Part shown: positions 1-7,535 of the stretch, in pieces | How positions within the stretch are numbered: the first letter of the stretch is position 1 | Layout of the letters: each line of letters opens with the position of its first letter | DNA from: Sphaerisporangium aureirubrum | GTDB lineage: Bacteria; Actinomycetota; Actinomycetes; Streptosporangiales; Streptosporangiaceae | Length of the DNA stretch: 64,000 nt | Assembly: GCF_042658925.1 (NCBI RefSeq) | Contig: NZ_JBHSRF010000007.1 | Span: 159,735-223,734 of the forward strand | Reading direction: 5' to 3' | Translations under genes and position numbers: made by a program | Notes under the pieces: model-generated | Seen by the model: only the letters and a program-made list of their open reading frames with translations | Told to the model about the DNA's origin: nothing | The model's database searches: none

Positions 1-527
1 TCCTCGTATCCAGTCGCCAGCCCGATGCCCGGGATGTCGGGGATGTAGGGCCCGCCCCAGCCGGTCGCCACGATCACGCACTCGGCCCGGAGTTCCTCTC
101 CGGCGGTGTGCACGGTGAACAGGCCGTCGTCCGCCTTCTCGATCCGGTCGACCGGCGTGGAGAAGCGCACGTTCAGCGCGTGCCGCCGCTGGAAGTCGCC
201 GAGGTAGCGCACCAGGTCGTCGGCGTGCGGGTAGTACTCGTGGGTGTAGTTGGGGAAAAGCATGGCCGGGTCGTCGTTGAGCAGGGAGTTCCAGTCCCAG
301 CGCAGCGCGATCTCCGGGTCCTTCTCCGTGATGTGCACCTTGTTGATGGAGATCAGCTTGCGGTGCCGGGGGTACTCACGGAAGAAGGAACCCGGTGCGG
401 CGTCCCGTTCCAGCACCAGGTAGTCGGCGCCCGCCGAGTGCAGGTAGTAGGCGAGCTGGAGGCCGGCCGGGCCGGCGCCGATGATCAGATAGCGGTGGAC
501 GCGTTGGTCGGATTCCCGCTCGGTCAT
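1..527 (-). CDS. FAD-dependent oxidoreductase (flavin monooxygenase-like), C-terminus beyond window
   Basis: About 175 N-terminal residues of a flavin-dependent oxidoreductase; the rest lies beyond the left edge. A Rossmann dinucleotide-binding fold starts near residue 13 with IIGAGPAGLQLAYYL (GxGxxG), and near residue 155 comes VIVATGWGGPYIPDIPG, an ATG-type motif known from class B flavin monooxygenases and related two-dinucleotide-domain enzymes. The ATG shares one base with the stop of the upstream AhpD-like gene (TGATG), so the two genes are translationally coupled and probably work on the same compound. The substrate cannot be told from the sequence. Confidence 0.85.
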   Translation of the reverse strand, partial: MTERESDQRVHRYLIIGAGPAGLQLAYYLHSAGADYLVLERDAAPGSFFREYPRHRKLISINKVHITEKDPEIALRWDWNSLLNDDPAMLFPNYTHEYYPHADDLVRYLGDFQRRHALNVRFSTPVDRIEKADDGLFTVHTAGEELRAECVIVATGWGGPYIPDIPGIGLATGYE

Positions 528-1090
528 CAGCTATGCGACTCCGGCTCGTCGTTCAGCGAGCTCCCGTAACCATGGCTGACGATCCGCGAGGCCGTCTGCT
601 CGTACGCGGCCGGGTCCTCCGGTGCCCACGTGCCGAGGCCGTCGACGTATCGGTTGAACATGCAGAACGCGGCGGCGATCAGCACCGTGTCGTGGATCTC
701 CACGTCGGTGGCCCCGGCGGCCCTGGCGGCGCCGATCTCCTGGTCGGTGACCTTGAGCCCGCCCTGCTGTACGGCCGCGGCGATGCCGAGCAGCGCCCGC
801 ATCTTCGGGGTGACGTCAGCGCCGTCGGGGTCGAGACGGACGGCGTTCACCAGGGGCATGCCCGCGGGCAGCTGCGCGGCGGCGAAGGCCGCGTGCGAGG
901 AGGCGCAGAAGTGGCAGTCGTTGAGCGACGACACGTACGTCGCTATCAGTTCCCGCTCACCGCGGGACAGGGTGTTGTCACTGCGCAGCAATACTTCCGC
1001 CAGCGCATTCAGTGGGGCTGCGGTTTCCGGCCGGTACCGCATCAAGCCGACGATTCCCGGCTCATCGGTGGGCAGGGTGATATGGGCCAT
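527..1090 (-). CDS. Carboxymuconolactone decarboxylase / AhpD-like peroxidase family protein
   Basis: 187 aa, all-alpha AhpD/CMD fold. The key segment is SSLNDCHFCASSHAAFA: a CxxC pair followed by a histidine three residues later, the redox-active arrangement of AhpD-like alkylhydroperoxidases (family knowledge). An open frame continues far upstream, but the ATG at 1090 is preceded by GGGAG at a good distance and matches the start of the paralogue at 2078-2680, so I chose it. It is coupled by a one-base overlap to the flavin oxidoreductase. Likely role: cytoplasmic peroxide-type or small aromatic/quinone chemistry; substrate unknown. Confidence 0.85.
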   Translation of the reverse strand: MAHITLPTDEPGIVGLMRYRPETAAPLNALAEVLLRSDNTLSRGERELIATYVSSLNDCHFCASSHAAFAAAQLPAGMPLVNAVRLDPDGADVTPKMRALLGIAAAVQQGGLKVTDQEIGAARAAGATDVEIHDTVLIAAAFCMFNRYVDGLGTWAPEDPAAYEQTASRIVSHGYGSSLNDEPESHS

Positions 1091-1118
1091 GGGCACTCCC
1101 TGTGCGACGTCTACGGGG

Positions 1119-1147
1119 ATGATCGACGCACGTGAGCGCACTGTCAA
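1119..1147 (-). promoter_or_regulatory. Promoter for the AhpD-like/flavin oxidoreductase operon
   Basis: On the minus strand a perfect -35 TTGACA (1142-1147) is followed after 17 bp by GATCAT (1119-1124), about 28 bases before the start codon at 1090. The surrounding 1091-1453 interval is otherwise non-coding and contains an AT-rich patch near 1170-1215. Confidence 0.5.
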
Positions 1148-1377
1148 CGGGTAACCGGACAACCCCTTATTCCGATATATCTGACATTTCCGGCAACCGG
1201 TACGAACCAGGTGATAAGTAGACTGGTTTCTCAGCCTCCATGGAGTCTGCCGTGTTTCGGATGAATCCTTACCGGCAATTACTCCGGACCGGACCGCCCG
1301 AAACACCACCGCGGTCGCCGCCCTTCCGACGCGGCGCCATGGCCAGATCACTCGGCGGTAAGTCTTACCTCACTCCC

Positions 1378-1406
1378 TTGTCGCTCCGCCTACGGTGGCG
1401 TAGCGT
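1378..1406 (+). promoter_or_regulatory. Promoter for the SnoaL-like gene
   Basis: TTGTCG (1378-1383), a 17-bp spacer and TAGCGT (1401-1406) lie about 48 bp upstream of the ATG at 1454, which has an AGAGGAGG ribosome binding site. Spacing and sequence fit a housekeeping-sigma promoter of actinomycetes. Confidence 0.4.
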
Positions 1407-1453
1407 CACCGACGCCGCCTGAAATAACCCGTTCCTGTAGAGGAGGCTGATTC

Positions 1454-1849
1454 ATGTCAGAACATCCGAACGCCGTACTCGCCCGTGAAAGCTATGACGC
1501 CCTGATCAATGGTGATTTCGATCACCTCCGCGGCACCCTGCTCAGTGACGACGTCGTCTTCCACGTTCCCGGCCGCGGGCCGCTGGCCGGGGAGTACCAG
1601 GGCAAGGAGGCGGTCCTGAGTTACCTCGGACAGCTGTCCGAGATCACCAAGGACACGATGAGCTATGAGCCGCAGGCATTTCTCGCCGATGACGAGCACG
1701 CGGCCGTGATGCTCCGCGCTCATGGCGAGCGCGGCGGCCACGCGATTGACGACCGTGGCGTCCACGTCTTCCGTATCACCGACGGCAAGATCAGCGAGCG
1801 CTGGAGCTACCCTCAGGACTCCTACGCGGTGGACGAGTTCTTCGGCTGA
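1454..1849 (+). CDS. SnoaL-like / NTF2-fold protein
   Basis: 131 aa, the usual length of a single NTF2-like (ketosteroid isomerase/SnoaL) domain. Residues 5-45 (AVLARESYDALINGDFDHL then DDVVFHVPGRGPLAGEYQG) have the typical helix and first-strand pattern with a short Gly/Pro loop, and the C-terminal strand holds GVHVFRITDGKISERWSYP. Strong Shine-Dalgarno AGAGGAGG upstream. The fold is used by isomerases, cyclases and dehydratases acting on small hydrophobic molecules. It lies between two AhpD-like paralogues, so a shared substrate is possible but not shown. Confidence 0.85.
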   Translation: MSEHPNAVLARESYDALINGDFDHLRGTLLSDDVVFHVPGRGPLAGEYQGKEAVLSYLGQLSEITKDTMSYEPQAFLADDEHAAVMLRAHGERGGHAIDDRGVHVFRITDGKISERWSYPQDSYAVDEFFG

Positions 1850-2077
1850 ACGTTCGGATGACCTCCTAGAACGTGTTTCAGCCGATTTTCTGTTTTTACC
1901 CCGACCACCCCCTCGGGCGCTCGCGCCACCAGGCTATCCGGGACCGAACACGGCGGCCGGCCGCCGTATGCCCGCTCTTCCCTCTCGGCGACGCGCGGTC
2001 TTCGCGTGCGCCGAGTACCGGGCTACGACGGCCGCGGTGCCGGTGAACCTGGTGGCGCGACCCCGCTCCACGCGGGG

Positions 2078-2680
2078 TCAGCCCTTGAGCGAGTCGGCCA
2101 GCACCGCGACGTACCCCTCGGTACGGCCCGCGCGCTCCGCGTAGACCGCGGGGTCGTCGGGCGCGAAGGTCGCCAGGCCGTCGACGTAGCGGTTGAACAT
2201 GCAGAACGCCGCGGCGATCAGCACGGTGTCGTGGATCTCCACATCGGTCGCGTCCGCCGCGCGGGCCTCGGCCACCTGCTGGTCGGAGACGTTGCGGCCC
2301 CCGCGCTGCACCGAGGCCGCGATGCGCAGCAACGCCTTCATCTTGTCCGTCACCGGAGCGGTGTCCAGGTCGGCGCAGACCTGCCGCACCAGTTCCATGC
2401 CCTCGTCGAGCCGCACCGCCGCGAACGCCGCGTGCGTGTAGAAGCAGAACCGGCACTCGTTCAACGACGACACGTAGGCCGCGATGAGCTCACGTTCACC
2501 CCTGGTCAGGGTGTTGTCACCGCACAGCAGCACGTCCACGAGCTGGTTCATCGGAAACGCCGTCTCCGGGCGGAACCTGAACAGTCCCCGGATTCCGGGC
2601 TCGTCGGTGCCGAGGGCTATGTGCGGCCCGGCCGCTCCTGTGGCGTCCGTATCGTCACCCCAGCCGACGTCACAGACCAT
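2078..2680 (-). CDS. Second AhpD-like / carboxymuconolactone decarboxylase family protein
   Basis: About 200 aa, clear paralogue of the protein at 527-1090: both share TDEPGI, a GERELIAxYVSSLN block, the CxxC segment (CRFCFYTHAAFA here) and a near-identical stretch DVEIHDTVLIAAAFCMFNRY. Start chosen at ATG 2680 after a GAGGCGGGG-type ribosome binding site; the first 18 residues have no counterpart in the paralogue, so a start slightly inside is possible. The gene converges on the SnoaL-like gene and has its own promoter region, so it is a separate transcription unit. Confidence 0.82.
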   Translation of the reverse strand: MVCDVGWGDDTDATGAAGPHIALGTDEPGIRGLFRFRPETAFPMNQLVDVLLCGDNTLTRGERELIAAYVSSLNECRFCFYTHAAFAAVRLDEGMELVRQVCADLDTAPVTDKMKALLRIAASVQRGGRNVSDQQVAEARAADATDVEIHDTVLIAAAFCMFNRYVDGLATFAPDDPAVYAERAGRTEGYVAVLADSLKG

Positions 2681-3266
2681 CCACCCCGCCTCAGGGACCG
2701 ACAATTCAACGGCCAAGTTCGACTTCAACGGCGAGCCGACTCCGTTCACCATTTCCCGCCTCTTTTCCCGATCGATATCCGCTTTCGCCAACTCGATTCT
2801 GCGTGCACCACCCCCCACGGGGCAGCCGACGAGCAGGTCAGCATGCTGTCCACCGGCGACCACTTCCTGCCAGGACCGGCGGCTTGACAAACCTTCGCGC
2901 CCAGAGGAAATCGCCCGGCGGCCATTCGACGACAGTGAATTATTCACCGCCGCCGGGATGCTCCGCCGGCCGGCCGAAGCGGGGGAATGTGACCGTTCGC
3001 CTTCATATTGTTCGCCTTTCGCGCACGATATCCCAGGCTCTTGGCGCGGCCATCGCGCTTCGCTCGCGTACGCGGGAGCCGATCATCGCGGCGCGCCCGC
3101 CGACGATCATCGGGGCGGGAATCGCGGGGCTCCCGAGCGCGTCCCCCCGGACACTCCGCTCGCCGATCTTGACCGCCGTCGACCGGCCGAGCCGTGCCGG
3201 GGCGGACGGAGAACTCAGGTGGAAATTCCGTCGCGGACACTATGCGGATTACGTAGTTTGGGCGAT
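2681..3266. other. Intergenic region, no supported gene
   Basis: 586 bp between divergent genes. Open frames here are long only because of base composition and have no start signal or recognisable protein. A small direct repeat AAGGCGAAC (minus strand, near 3000-3020) was seen. It should hold the promoters for the AhpD-like paralogue (minus) and for the conserved hypothetical at 3267 (plus). Confidence 0.5.
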
Positions 3267-3899
3267 ATGGAGTTCTTCACCGCACCGCCGCCACTCGAGC
3301 GGGAGCCGTTCGAGGAAAGAGCACTACCGGCGTGGGTAGGACCGCCCACGGGAATCCTGGGGGCTATATCCCCTATCGAGCGGATGCTGTTCGAGGGTGA
3401 CGCGCTGGTCATCGCACTCGTCAGCGGCACCGTTTTCCCCGAGGGGGTCAAAATCGCCGTGCAGATCGGGGCACGGCGTACAGAAGGAATGGACGAGGAC
3501 ACCTGGCGCACGCGGCATGAGCTGTTGATGCACGGCAACCATCATCCGTTCGCCCGTCACGGCGCATCGCTCGACGACGAGGTCCTGCGCTTCGGCGTGC
3601 GCTTCTCCGACGGCAGCAAGGCGACGACCGTCGACCGCAGGGCCGAGTCGGGCGGCGAGTGGCCGCCGCCGCGACCGGACGGCCCGATCCTGCAGTACAG
3701 CGGCGGTGGCGGCAGCAGCCGGAACAATAACGACTTCGCGAGCAGCGGATGGTCGATGTGGCTGTGGCCGCTCCCGCCGCCCGAGCCGTTCGAGTTCGCG
3801 GTCGAGTGGCCCGCGTTCGGCGTGCCGCTGATCTTCACCGAGATCGACGGGGCGCCGATCAACGCCGCGGCCGCCCGCGCCCGGCCGTTCTGGCCCTGA
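3267..3899 (+). CDS. Conserved hypothetical actinobacterial protein
   Basis: 210 aa, no family I can name. It opens with a Pro/Glu-rich stretch (MEFFTAPPPLEREPFEERA) and has strand-rich segments such as LVIALVSGTVFPEGVKIAVQI, then LRFGVRFSDGSKATTVDRR, and a Gly/Ser/Asn linker before a Trp/Pro-rich end (WSMWLWPLPPPEPFEFAVEW). No signal peptide or membrane helix. Many actinomycete genomes carry proteins of this type without assigned function (recollection, not searched). The start was chosen at the Met where the conserved-looking sequence begins; no strong ribosome binding site precedes it. Confidence 0.7.
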   Translation: MEFFTAPPPLEREPFEERALPAWVGPPTGILGAISPIERMLFEGDALVIALVSGTVFPEGVKIAVQIGARRTEGMDEDTWRTRHELLMHGNHHPFARHGASLDDEVLRFGVRFSDGSKATTVDRRAESGGEWPPPRPDGPILQYSGGGGSSRNNNDFASSGWSMWLWPLPPPEPFEFAVEWPAFGVPLIFTEIDGAPINAAAARARPFWP

Positions 3900-3954
3900 T
3901 CGGGGGGCACTCCCAGGAGGAACGCCCGGACGCGGTGGCCGCGCAACGCTCGGC

Positions 3955-4350
3955 TCAGGCGACCGACTCCAGGCCGTTGACGGCGGCGCGTACGGGCGTT
4001 CCGAGATCATCCGCGATGCCGGTGCCGGTGTCCGTACCGGTGCCGGTGCCGGTCCCCGTGCCGCCGAGGCCGAGCCCGGTGCCGGTGCCGTCCTCGCTCA
4101 CGTCGTCGGAGCGGTCCAGTTCGTCGGTGTCCGCCTCCAGCGAGTCACCCTCGTAGTCGTCGCCATCACCGTCACCGTCGTCGTCATCGCCATCGTCGTC
4201 GTCATCGTCGTCGTGGTTGCCCCATCCCCCCATGACGAGAGACGTGCCCGCGCTGGCGCTCGGGGCGGTGACGGTGGCTAGTCCGGCTAGTCCTCCGGTG
4301 ATCGCCACCATGGCCGCCAGCAGCGCGGCGTATTTCTTGACGTCGGGCAT
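3955..4350 (-). CDS. Secreted Asp-rich low-complexity protein
   Basis: 131 aa. Start at ATG 4350 after GGGGGAGAA. Residues 1-33 form a Sec signal peptide (MPDVKKY, hydrophobic core, AxA site near APSASAG). The mature part begins MGGWGNH, then nearly twenty acidic residues broken only by glycines, then a second acidic part, and a G-T dipeptide tract (GTGTGTGTGTDTGTG) before a short alpha-like tail. No catalytic motif. The Asp run could bind calcium or another cation outside the cell; that is inference only. Confidence 0.7.
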   Translation of the reverse strand: MPDVKKYAALLAAMVAITGGLAGLATVTAPSASAGTSLVMGGWGNHDDDDDDDGDDDDGDGDGDDYEGDSLEADTDELDRSDDVSEDGTGTGLGLGGTGTGTGTGTDTGTGIADDLGTPVRAAVNGLESVA

Positions 4351-4594
4351 TGTTCTCCCCCTTGAACACGACGGAGCCGGCACGCGCATTTCCCGATGTC
4401 CGGCCCCCGCGCGCGTACGGCTCCTTATGATCGGCTTCCCATCCGCGTTACTATCCCCACCTCACATACGACAAACAGGCATTGCGCGATCTTGATAGCT
4501 ATTTAATGGCCTCTCACATGCTTAAATATGAAATCCCTCGCAATTAGGACTTAAGGGAGATCGCCCCCCGGCCGCCCGCCCGCTGTGCACCGGT

Positions 4595-4625
4595 TTGACC
4601 TTGACGTAGGGTCAACGTCTCTAAT
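4595..4625 (+). promoter_or_regulatory. MerR-type promoter with 19-bp spacer and palindromic operator
   Basis: TTGACC (4595-4600) and TCTAAT (4620-4625) are separated by 19 bp, the over-long spacer typical of promoters that MerR-family proteins untwist. Inside the spacer sits the perfect inverted repeat TTGAC-N5-GTCAA (4601-4615). The -10 ends 7 bases before the ATG at 4633, so the transcript is probably leaderless and the gene autoregulated. Confidence 0.75.
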
Positions 4626-4632
4626 GAGGGGC

Positions 4633-5391
4633 ATGCGAATCGGCGAGCTCGCCGCGCTGGTCGGGGTGTCCACCCGGACCGTGCGCCACTACCACCATCT
4701 CGGCCTCCTGCCCGAACCCGTCCGTCTGGCCAACGGCTACCGCGAGTACCGGCTGCGCGACGCCATCGTCCTCGCCCGGGTGCGCAGGCTGGCCGAGCTC
4801 GGCCTGTCACTGGACGAGATCCGCGACGTGCTGGCCGACGACCAGGGCCGTGAGCTGCGCGAGGTGCTCATGGAACTGGACGCCGACCTGGCCGGGCAGC
4901 AGGAGTCGATCGGCGCCCGGCGCGCCCGCCTCGCCACGCTGCTGGCCCGGGACGATCTGGACGCCGACTCCACGGTGTCCCCCGACATGGCGGCCGTGCT
5001 GCGCGACCTTCACACCGCGGGCTCCCGGTTCGCCGAGGTCGACCGCGACTTCCTCGCGCTGATGGACACCGCGGCCGACCCTGACGACCGGAAGGCGGTC
5101 CTCGGCCTGATGCGCCCGCTCACCGAGCCCGCGGCCCTCGCCCGGAGCCACGCCCTCTACGCCAGGCTGGACGAGATCGCCGAAGCGACCCCCGGCGACC
5201 CCCGCGTGCCCGCGCTCGCCGCCGATCTGGCGGCGCACCTCCCGGACGATCTGGCGGCGGCGATGATCGAGCACCTTCCCGCGGACGGGGACTCCATGGG
5301 CGCGTGGCTGGAGACGCTGGACGACGAGATGACCCCCGCCCAGGCCGAGGTCTTCCGGCAGGTCGTGCGGATCCTGGCCGGGAGGACGTGA
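4633..5391 (+). CDS. MerR family transcriptional regulator
   Basis: 252 aa. N-terminal winged helix MRIGELAALVGVSTRTVRHYH (residues 1-21) followed by GLLPEPVR and NGYREYRLRD is the MerR DNA-binding signature; a dimerisation helix follows and then about 140 residues of helical effector domain of unknown ligand. No Cys pair typical of metal sensors. An earlier in-frame ATG at 4624 lies inside the -10 hexamer, so ATG 4633 is the better start. The stop overlaps the start of the next gene by one base (TGATG), so a membrane protein is co-expressed with its regulator. Confidence 0.92.
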   Translation: MRIGELAALVGVSTRTVRHYHHLGLLPEPVRLANGYREYRLRDAIVLARVRRLAELGLSLDEIRDVLADDQGRELREVLMELDADLAGQQESIGARRARLATLLARDDLDADSTVSPDMAAVLRDLHTAGSRFAEVDRDFLALMDTAADPDDRKAVLGLMRPLTEPAALARSHALYARLDEIAEATPGDPRVPALAADLAAHLPDDLAAAMIEHLPADGDSMGAWLETLDDEMTPAQAEVFRQVVRILAGRT

Positions 5392-6038
5392 TGCCCGGGA
5401 CCGCGGCCCGCCGGCTGGCGCAGGCGCGCAAGATCATGGAGTTCGACCGCAAGGGCCTCCACAGCCTCATCCTGTGGGCCACCCGCCGCCGCCACGAGGT
5501 CCCGCCGGGCGCCACCGCGCTGCCGTACGCGCGGGAACAGGCCTCGTCGCTGCTGATCATCGTCTTCGTCACGGTGGTCGAGACCGTCGTGCTCGACCTG
5601 CTGCTGCGGGGCATCGGGGCACCGGAGTGGCTGCGCGTCCTGCTGCTCGTCCTGGACCTCTACTCCATCGTCGCCATCGCCGCCGTCGGCACCGGCTGCG
5701 CCACCCGGCCGCACGTCGTCACCCCCACCGAGCTGCGGATCCGCTACGGCGTGTTCTTCGACCTGCGCGTCCCCCGCGACATGATCGCCTCGGTGCGCTT
5801 GTCGACGAACTACAACGAACCCGGCTTCGTCACCCTGCCGGGCACCCGGCTCGGCGTGGCGGTCTCCTCCCAGACGAACGTCGTGGCCGAACTGACCGCG
5901 CCCGTCACCGTCACACTCCCCCTCGGCCGCCGCGCCGAGGCCACCCGGATCCACTTCTTCACCGACACCCCCGCCGCCGCGCTCGCCGCGCTGGCCCCAC
6001 GCCCGGACCCCGCGGGCCTCGGCCGGCCCGTCGAGTGA
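5391..6038 (+). CDS. Hypothetical membrane protein co-transcribed with MerR regulator
   Basis: 215 aa. Two hydrophobic helices, about residues 50-72 (SLLIIVFVTVVETVVLDLLL) and 78-102 (WLRVLLLVLDLYSIVAIAAVG), are followed by a soluble beta-rich domain of about 110 residues. The layout resembles PH-like membrane-associated proteins (two helices, then a strand-rich domain), but I cannot assign a family. It is translationally coupled to the MerR gene and is the most likely target of that regulator. Confidence 0.75.
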   Translation: MPGTAARRLAQARKIMEFDRKGLHSLILWATRRRHEVPPGATALPYAREQASSLLIIVFVTVVETVVLDLLLRGIGAPEWLRVLLLVLDLYSIVAIAAVGTGCATRPHVVTPTELRIRYGVFFDLRVPRDMIASVRLSTNYNEPGFVTLPGTRLGVAVSSQTNVVAELTAPVTVTLPLGRRAEATRIHFFTDTPAAALAALAPRPDPAGLGRPVE

Positions 6039-6076
6039 ATCCGGCGGGCGGCTCGGTGCCCGTGCAATACTGACGC

Positions 6077-6907
6077 ATGGCCGATGATCTCCCCCGGCCC
6101 ACCGAGGAGCCACTGATCGGCGACGGCGTCACTTCGGGCATCGTCCGGGTGGGCGACACCGTGCGGCGTCCGGTCCGGCCGTTCACCGCGACGATCCAGG
6201 CGTACCTGGCGCACCTCCGGTCGGCCGGCTTCCACGACGCGCCCGCCCCGCTGGGCGTCGACGACCAGGGCCGGGAGGTCCTCTCGTACGTACCGGGCGA
6301 CGTGCCGCGCGACCCCCTTCCCGCGGACACCGCGGGGGAAGAGGTGCTGGTCGCGCTCGCACGGCTGATCCGCCGCCTGCACGACGCGGCTCAGGGATGG
6401 GAGCCGCCGCCGGACGCGGTCTGGGGCGGCACCCCCGCGGCGCCCGCCGCGGCGCCGTCCGCCGACGGCAAGTCCCTGATCGTCGGCCACCGGGACTACT
6501 GCCCCGGCAACGTCGTCTTCCGGAACGGCCTGCCCGCGGCACTCATCGACTTCGACCTCGCCAAGCCGACGACCCGCGTCACCGACGTCGCCAACGCCCT
6601 GTACTACTGGGCTCCCCTGACGGACCCGGTGGACCGCCCGCCCGCGTTCGCCGGCCTGGACATCCCCGCCCGCGTCGCGGCGTTCGCCGACGCGTACGGC
6701 CTGACCACTCCCCAGCGCCAGGCCCTCATGCCCGCCGCCAAGGCCATGGTCGCCCGCTTCCACACGAACATGCGCGCCGCCGCCGAGATCGACCCCGTCT
6801 TCGCCCGCTTCTGGGCCGAGGGCGCCAAGGACCGCCTCCCCCGCGCCCACACCTGGATCCGCGACCACGCCACCGACGTCACCGCCCGCCTCCTCGCCGA
6901 CGTCTGA
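6077..6907 (+). CDS. Aminoglycoside phosphotransferase (APH) family kinase-like protein
   Basis: 276 aa, APH/choline-kinase fold. The Brenner motif VGHRDYCPGNVVF (HxDxxxxN, residues ~137-149) gives the catalytic Asp and Mg-binding Asn, and ALIDFDLAKP carries the second metal-binding DxD-like motif. Members phosphorylate hydroxyl groups of antibiotics, choline, homoserine or other small molecules; this subtype is widespread in actinomycetes and not proof of antibiotic resistance. It starts 38 bp after the preceding gene, in the same direction. The N-lobe nucleotide-binding lysine is not obvious. Confidence 0.85.
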   Translation: MADDLPRPTEEPLIGDGVTSGIVRVGDTVRRPVRPFTATIQAYLAHLRSAGFHDAPAPLGVDDQGREVLSYVPGDVPRDPLPADTAGEEVLVALARLIRRLHDAAQGWEPPPDAVWGGTPAAPAAAPSADGKSLIVGHRDYCPGNVVFRNGLPAALIDFDLAKPTTRVTDVANALYYWAPLTDPVDRPPAFAGLDIPARVAAFADAYGLTTPQRQALMPAAKAMVARFHTNMRAAAEIDPVFARFWAEGAKDRLPRAHTWIRDHATDVTARLLADV

Positions 6908-6973
6908 TCGGCCCACGTCACGCTGGTAAGCACGCGGATAATCCGTAACGGGACCACTGGTTAGTCTGGAGGC

Positions 6974-7462
6974 ATGACCGCCATGGCATCCGCGCGCACC
7001 GAACCGGATCTGTCGTTCCTGCTGGATCACGGCGGACACGTCCTGCGGACCAAGATGGCGGCGGCGCTCGCCGAGATCGGGCTGACGGCGCGCATGCACT
7101 GCGTGCTGGTGCACGCGCTGGAGGAGGAGCGGACCCAGATCCAGCTCGCGGAGATCGGGGACATGGACAAGACCACGATGGTGGTCACGGTCGACGCGTT
7201 GGAAAAGGCGGGCCTGGCGGAGCGGCGGCCGTCCAGCACCGATCGGCGGGCGCGGATCATCGCGGTCACCGAGAAGGGGGCGGTGGTGGCACGGCGGAGC
7301 CAGGAGATCGCGGACGGCGTGCACCGGGACGTGCTGGGCTCACTGCCCGCGGACGAGGCCGAGGTGCTCGTCCGCGCGCTGAACCGGCTGGTGGCGGGGC
7401 ATCTGGCGACACCGGTGGAGGCGCCGCAGGGAGTGCGGCGCGCACGGCAGCGCGCCAAATAG
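6974..7462 (+). CDS. MarR family transcriptional regulator
   Basis: 162 aa. Winged-helix core: LAEIGDMDKTTMVVTVDALEKAGLAERR (recognition helix) followed by the wing STDRRARIIAVTEKG, the canonical MarR D-x-R-x(2-3) wing. Two starts are possible: ATG 6974, leaderless from a TAGTCT -10 at 6962-6967, or ATG 6983, which has GGAGG ten bases upstream. It lies 73 bp upstream of a DHA2 multidrug exporter in the same direction, the standard layout of a drug-sensing repressor and its efflux pump. Confidence 0.9.
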   Translation: MTAMASARTEPDLSFLLDHGGHVLRTKMAAALAEIGLTARMHCVLVHALEEERTQIQLAEIGDMDKTTMVVTVDALEKAGLAERRPSSTDRRARIIAVTEKGAVVARRSQEIADGVHRDVLGSLPADEAEVLVRALNRLVAGHLATPVEAPQGVRRARQRAK

Positions 7463-7505
7463 CTCCGTAAGGGATCGTCTACAACAAAACCATCTGCTAC
7501 GGTCG

Positions 7506-7529
7506 CTCCTGTTCCCTTCGAAACAGGAG
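7506..7529 (+). promoter_or_regulatory. Inverted repeat covering the ribosome binding site of the exporter gene
   Basis: CTCCTGTT (7506-7513) and AACAGGAG (7522-7529) are perfect 8-bp arms around an 8-nt loop. The right arm contains most of the AGGAGG Shine-Dalgarno (7526-7530) for the exporter ATG at 7536. In RNA this hairpin would hide the ribosome binding site; in DNA it could instead be a MarR-type operator. Confidence 0.55.
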
Positions 7530-7535
7530 GCGGCC

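Noticed and set aside
1..2680. Polyketide tailoring cluster suggested by SnoaL-like and flavin oxidoreductase genes
   Set aside because: No synthase, acyl carrier protein or other biosynthetic genes are nearby; these families are common outside such clusters.
6077..6907. Aminoglycoside resistance gene
   Set aside because: The APH fold is clear, but this branch includes many kinases of other small molecules and the N-lobe is not typical; resistance cannot be claimed.
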